Part shown: piece by piece, positions 12,460 to 14,759 of the stretch | Layout of the letters: the number at the start of each line of letters is the position of its first letter | Numbering within the stretch: the stretch's first letter is position 1 | Assembly (NCBI RefSeq): GCF_042408365.1 | Contig: NZ_JBHOQJ010000066.1 | Location: 1-14,759 of the forward strand | Reading direction: 5' to 3' | Length of the DNA: 14,759 bases | DNA from: Thermoflexus sp042408365 | Lineage (GTDB): Bacteria > Chloroflexota > Anaerolineae > Thermoflexales > Thermoflexaceae | Program-made: the position numbers and the translations under genes | The notes under the pieces: generated by a model | What the model saw: only the letters and a program-made list of their open reading frames with translations | Told to the model about the DNA's origin: nothing | Database searches by the model: none

Positions 12460-13455
12460 ATGCAAGATCCAATCGCTCTCTTCGAGCGCGCTCGGGCGGG
12501 TGATCGCCGGGCGCTTGCGCGGTTGCTCTCGCTGCTGGAGGATGACGGCGAGGTCGCGAGCCGATTAAGCGCCCACCTATTCCCATACACAGGAAATGCC
12601 TATGTCATCGGGATCACCGGCCCCCCGGGTTCCGGAAAGAGCACCTTGGTCAACGCCTTGGCGCGGGCATACCGGGAGCGTGGGGAGACGGTGGGCATTG
12701 TGGCGGTGGATCCCAGCAGCCCCTTCACGGGCGGCGCGTTGCTGGGCGATCGCATCCGGATGCAGGACGTGGCCGGGGACCCCGGGGTGTTCATCCGCAG
12801 CATGGCCACCCGGGGTCGTCTGGGCGGTCTGGCCCACGCCACCCGGGAGGTGGTCCGCGCGCTGGATGCCGTTGGATTCCAGCGGATTATGGTGGAGACG
12901 GTGGGAGCCGGGCAGGTCGAGGTGGACATTGCCCAAGCGGCGGATACGGTGATTGTGGTCCAGGCCCCCGGCCTGGGCGATGATATCCAGGCGATCAAGG
13001 CGGGGATCCTAGAGATCGCGGACATCCTGGTGGTGAATAAGGCGGATCGGGAGGGCGCTGCGGCCACCTTGCACATCTTGCGGTCGATGCTTTCCCTGGG
13101 TCAGCCCGCGGTGGTCCGCCACCATGGCCGGGCGATGACCATCCAGCATGTGGAGCCATCTCGGGCGGGGTGGTCGCCTCCGATCCTCCAGACGGTGGCG
13201 ACCACCGGCAAAGGGATCCCGGAGCTGGTGGAAGCGATCGAGCGCCATCGGATCTACCTGGAGGAGAGCGGGGAAGGGGAGGCCCGGCGGCGGCGGCGGA
13301 TCGCGGAGGAGCTGGCGGCCCTCGCCCGGGAGCGCCTGTGGGCCCGGGTCGTCCATCAAGTCGGGCGGGCTCGTTTGGATGGGCTGGTGGAGCAATTGAT
13401 CCGTCGGGAGATCGATCTGCATACCGCCGTGGAGCGGTTGCTGAAAGAGTTATGA
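12460..13455 (+). CDS. meaB: MeaB/ArgK-family G-protein chaperone of B12-dependent mutase
   Basis: GTPase that loads and protects the cobalamin of methylmalonyl-CoA-type mutases. The 331-residue product has Walker A GPPGSGKS (54-61), AVDPSSP (82-88), LLGDRIRM (94-101), the RGRLGGL segment (118-124), the switch-like ETVGAGQ (146-152) and the guanine-specificity NKAD (193-196). A C-terminal helical dimerisation region rich in Arg and Glu ends it. ATG 12460 is preferred: GGAGGA (12445-12450) sits nine bases before it, whereas the ATG at 12451 abuts the SD. ETVGAGQ has Ala where Val is more usual (ETVGVGQ), a conservative change. Linkage to the mutase B12 subunit strongly supports the assignment. 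Confidence 0.94.
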   Translation: MQDPIALFERARAGDRRALARLLSLLEDDGEVASRLSAHLFPYTGNAYVIGITGPPGSGKSTLVNALARAYRERGETVGIVAVDPSSPFTGGALLGDRIRMQDVAGDPGVFIRSMATRGRLGGLAHATREVVRALDAVGFQRIMVETVGAGQVEVDIAQAADTVIVVQAPGLGDDIQAIKAGILEIADILVVNKADREGAAATLHILRSMLSLGQPAVVRHHGRAMTIQHVEPSRAGWSPPILQTVATTGKGIPELVEAIERHRIYLEESGEGEARRRRRIAEELAALARERLWARVVHQVGRARLDGLVEQLIRREIDLHTAVERLLKEL

Positions 13456-13494
13456 GCGAAGGGCTGTTCGGGATCGATAATGCTGATACTGCCA

Positions 13495-13533
13495 GAAGGG
13501 GGTAGGGGCAGCGAATCTGCCCCTACCCCCTTC
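13495..13533. terminator. 17-bp hairpin between meaB and plsX
   Basis: A perfect 17-bp stem (13495-13511 with 13517-13533; core GTAGGGGCAG) has a CGAAT loop and lies 39 bases after the meaB stop and 34 before plsX. Only a mixed TTCC follows, so it is at best a T-poor terminator. The TAGGGGC/GCCCCTA core is shared with 11867-11910, so it may also be a copy of a dispersed dyad. Confidence 0.6.
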
Positions 13534-13567
13534 TTCCTACACAGATTCCACAGGGAGCGCAGCATAG

Positions 13568-14595
13568 ATGCCGGTGCGAGTCGCTTTGGATGTCATGGGA
13601 GGAGATTACGCCCCACGGGTGACGGTGGAGGGGGCCATCCGGGCGCTGCGGGAGATCCCCGACCTCCATCTGATCCTGGTCGGTCAAGAGGAGAGGATCC
13701 GAGCCGAGCTGGCCCGCCTTCGCCTGACGGGCCCCTCGTTCTCAATTGTTCATGCCGCCCAGGTCGTGGAAATGCATGAGCGCACGATTGCGGTGAAAGC
13801 CAAGAAAGATTCCTCTATCGTGGTTGCGATGCGTTTGGTGCGATCCGGCGAAGCGGACGCTGTAGTTTCCATGGGGAACACCGGGGCGGTGATGGCCGCG
13901 GCCCTCTTCCACCTCGGCCGGATCCCCGGCATCGATCGCCCGGCGCTGGCTTCGATTTATCCCACGATCCGCGGGCACTGTCTTCTCTTGGACATCGGCG
14001 CGAACACGGATCCGAAGCCGTGGCACCTGCTGCAGTTCGCCATGATGGGCGCGGTTTACGCGGAGCGAGTCCTGGGCTGGCCGAACCCGCGGGTGGGGCT
14101 CCTCTCCAACGGCGAGGAGCCCGGCAAAGGGTCCATCCTGGTTCAGGAGGCTTATCGCCTGCTTCAAGCGAGCGGCCTGAATTTCATCGGGAACGTGGAG
14201 GGGAAGGACCTGGCGCGAGGGGTGGCGGAGGTCGTGGTAACTGATGGCTTCACAGGGAACGTGGTGGTCAAGCATTTGGAGGGCTCCGTGTCTTTCATAC
14301 TCCGTTTCTCGAAGGCACAGCTCACCGATGGATGGGCGGATCGGCTGGGGCTGGCGCTGGCGTTGCCGGGCCTGCTCCTGGCGGCGCCTGGGTTGCTGTG
14401 CCTACTTCCTAGCCTTCGGCGGATCTTGCAGCGCTTGGATTATCGAGAGTATGGGGGAGCGCCTTTGTTGGGGGTGGATGGCGTGGTCGTGATCGGGCAC
14501 GGGCGCTCGGACGCGAAAGCTGTGAAGAACGCGATCCGCGCCGCGGTTCGGGCGGTGAAGGGCCGGATGCTGGAGTCGATCCGGGCGGGCCTGGA
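13568..14595 (+). CDS. plsX: Phosphate acyltransferase PlsX, 3' end lost at an inverted-repeat junction
   Basis: PlsX converts acyl-ACP and phosphate to acyl-phosphate, the acyl donor for PlsY in phosphatidic acid synthesis; it is a peripheral membrane enzyme. About 342 genuine residues are present. The hallmarks are DVMGGDYAP (8-16), SMGNTGAVMAA (101-111), LLDIGANTDPKPWHLLQFAMMG (140-161), LSNGEEPGKG (179-188), VVTDGFTGNVVVK (223-235) and GAPLLGVDG (297-305). ATG 13568 has AGGGAG ten bases upstream. After 14595 the reading frame enters the reverse-complement copy of itself and stays open to the edge, so the true C-terminus is missing. The mirrored arm suggests the real sequence goes on GLESMGVAHAAG; family length says only a few residues are lost. 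Acyl-carrier or fab genes expected nearby are not in view. Confidence 0.93.
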
Positions 14596-14759
14596 TTCCC
14601 CGCGGCGTGCGCAACCCCCATGGACTCCAGGCCCGCCCGGATCGACTCCAGCATCCGGCCCTTCACCGCCCGAACCGCGGCGCGGATCGCGTTCTTCACA
14701 GCTTTCGCGTCCGAGCGCCCGTGCCCGATCACGACCACGCCATCCACCCCCAACAAAGG
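14462..14759. repeat. Perfect 134-bp inverted repeat with 30-base spacer at the window end
   Basis: Bases 14462-14595 are repeated as an exact reverse complement in 14626-14759, around a unique spacer 14596-14625. The left arm is the plsX 3' coding region. The right arm encodes the same peptide on the minus strand (GVDGVVVIGHGRSDAKAVKN and onward). The repeat stops exactly at the last base of the window. Such a fold-back with a short unique spacer is typical of template-switch/chimeric-read artefacts at contig ends. Confidence 0.95.

Noticed and set aside
11868..12590. 240-codon minus-strand frame over the mutase subunit
   Set aside because: It is a shadow of the B12-binding and MeaB genes; the plus strand shows conserved motifs and proper Shine-Dalgarno sequences.
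14409..14756. 115-codon minus-strand frame at the right edge that starts like PlsX
   Set aside because: It is the mirror copy of the plsX end created by the inverted repeat, not a separate gene.

Overview
The window reads as one piece of a GC-rich bacterial chromosome. Protein content, Arg/Pro-rich composition and long GC-rich intergenic hairpins that often lack a T-tract suggest a thermophilic Chloroflexota (Anaerolineae / Thermoflexus-like). That placement is inference; no rRNA or other phylogenetic marker was searched.

Layout. (1) 1-2227, plus strand: translation genes rplA (L1), rplJ (L10) and rplL (L7/L12). A probable L1-binding mRNA element lies before rplA. A 355-base leader before rplJ holds a terminator-like hairpin and an L10-leader-like fold. 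rplJ appears to start at TTG. The usual upstream partner rplK (L11) is not visible in the first 158 bases. (2) 2226-11586, minus strand, read right to left: a carbohydrate-uptake and degradation locus. Its order is LacI-family regulator, family-5 solute-binding lipoprotein, DppB/DppC-type permeases, DppD/DppF-type ATPases, a small two-helix membrane protein, a GH130 glycoside phosphorylase and a GH5-like glycoside hydrolase. Spacing is very tight (several 4-base ATGA overlaps). Strong hairpins interrupt the unit after the binding-protein gene and before the GH5-like gene. The combination of Dpp/Opp-type transporter, GH130 and GH5-like enzyme matches, by gene content, the manno-oligosaccharide locus of Thermotoga. 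The best reading is therefore uptake of beta-manno-oligosaccharides (or related beta-glycosides) and intracellular phosphorolysis and hydrolysis, under a LacI repressor. (3) 11587-11993: a divergent intergenic region with a conspicuous A/T-rich block next to lacI and a large hairpin nearer the plus-strand genes. (4) 11994-14759, plus strand: a stand-alone B12-binding subunit of an acyl-CoA mutase, its MeaB-type G-protein chaperone, a 17-bp-stem hairpin, and plsX (phospholipid synthesis).

The right end is abnormal. From 14462 the sequence forms a perfect 134-bp inverted repeat around a 30-base spacer, so the plsX 3' end is replaced by its own reverse complement. This looks like a fold-back artefact at a contig end rather than biology.

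No CRISPR array, tRNA, rRNA, transposase or phage gene was seen. The most interesting biology is the compact manno-oligosaccharide-type operon with an unassigned 81-residue membrane protein embedded between ATPase and phosphorylase genes, and its hairpin-segmented architecture.
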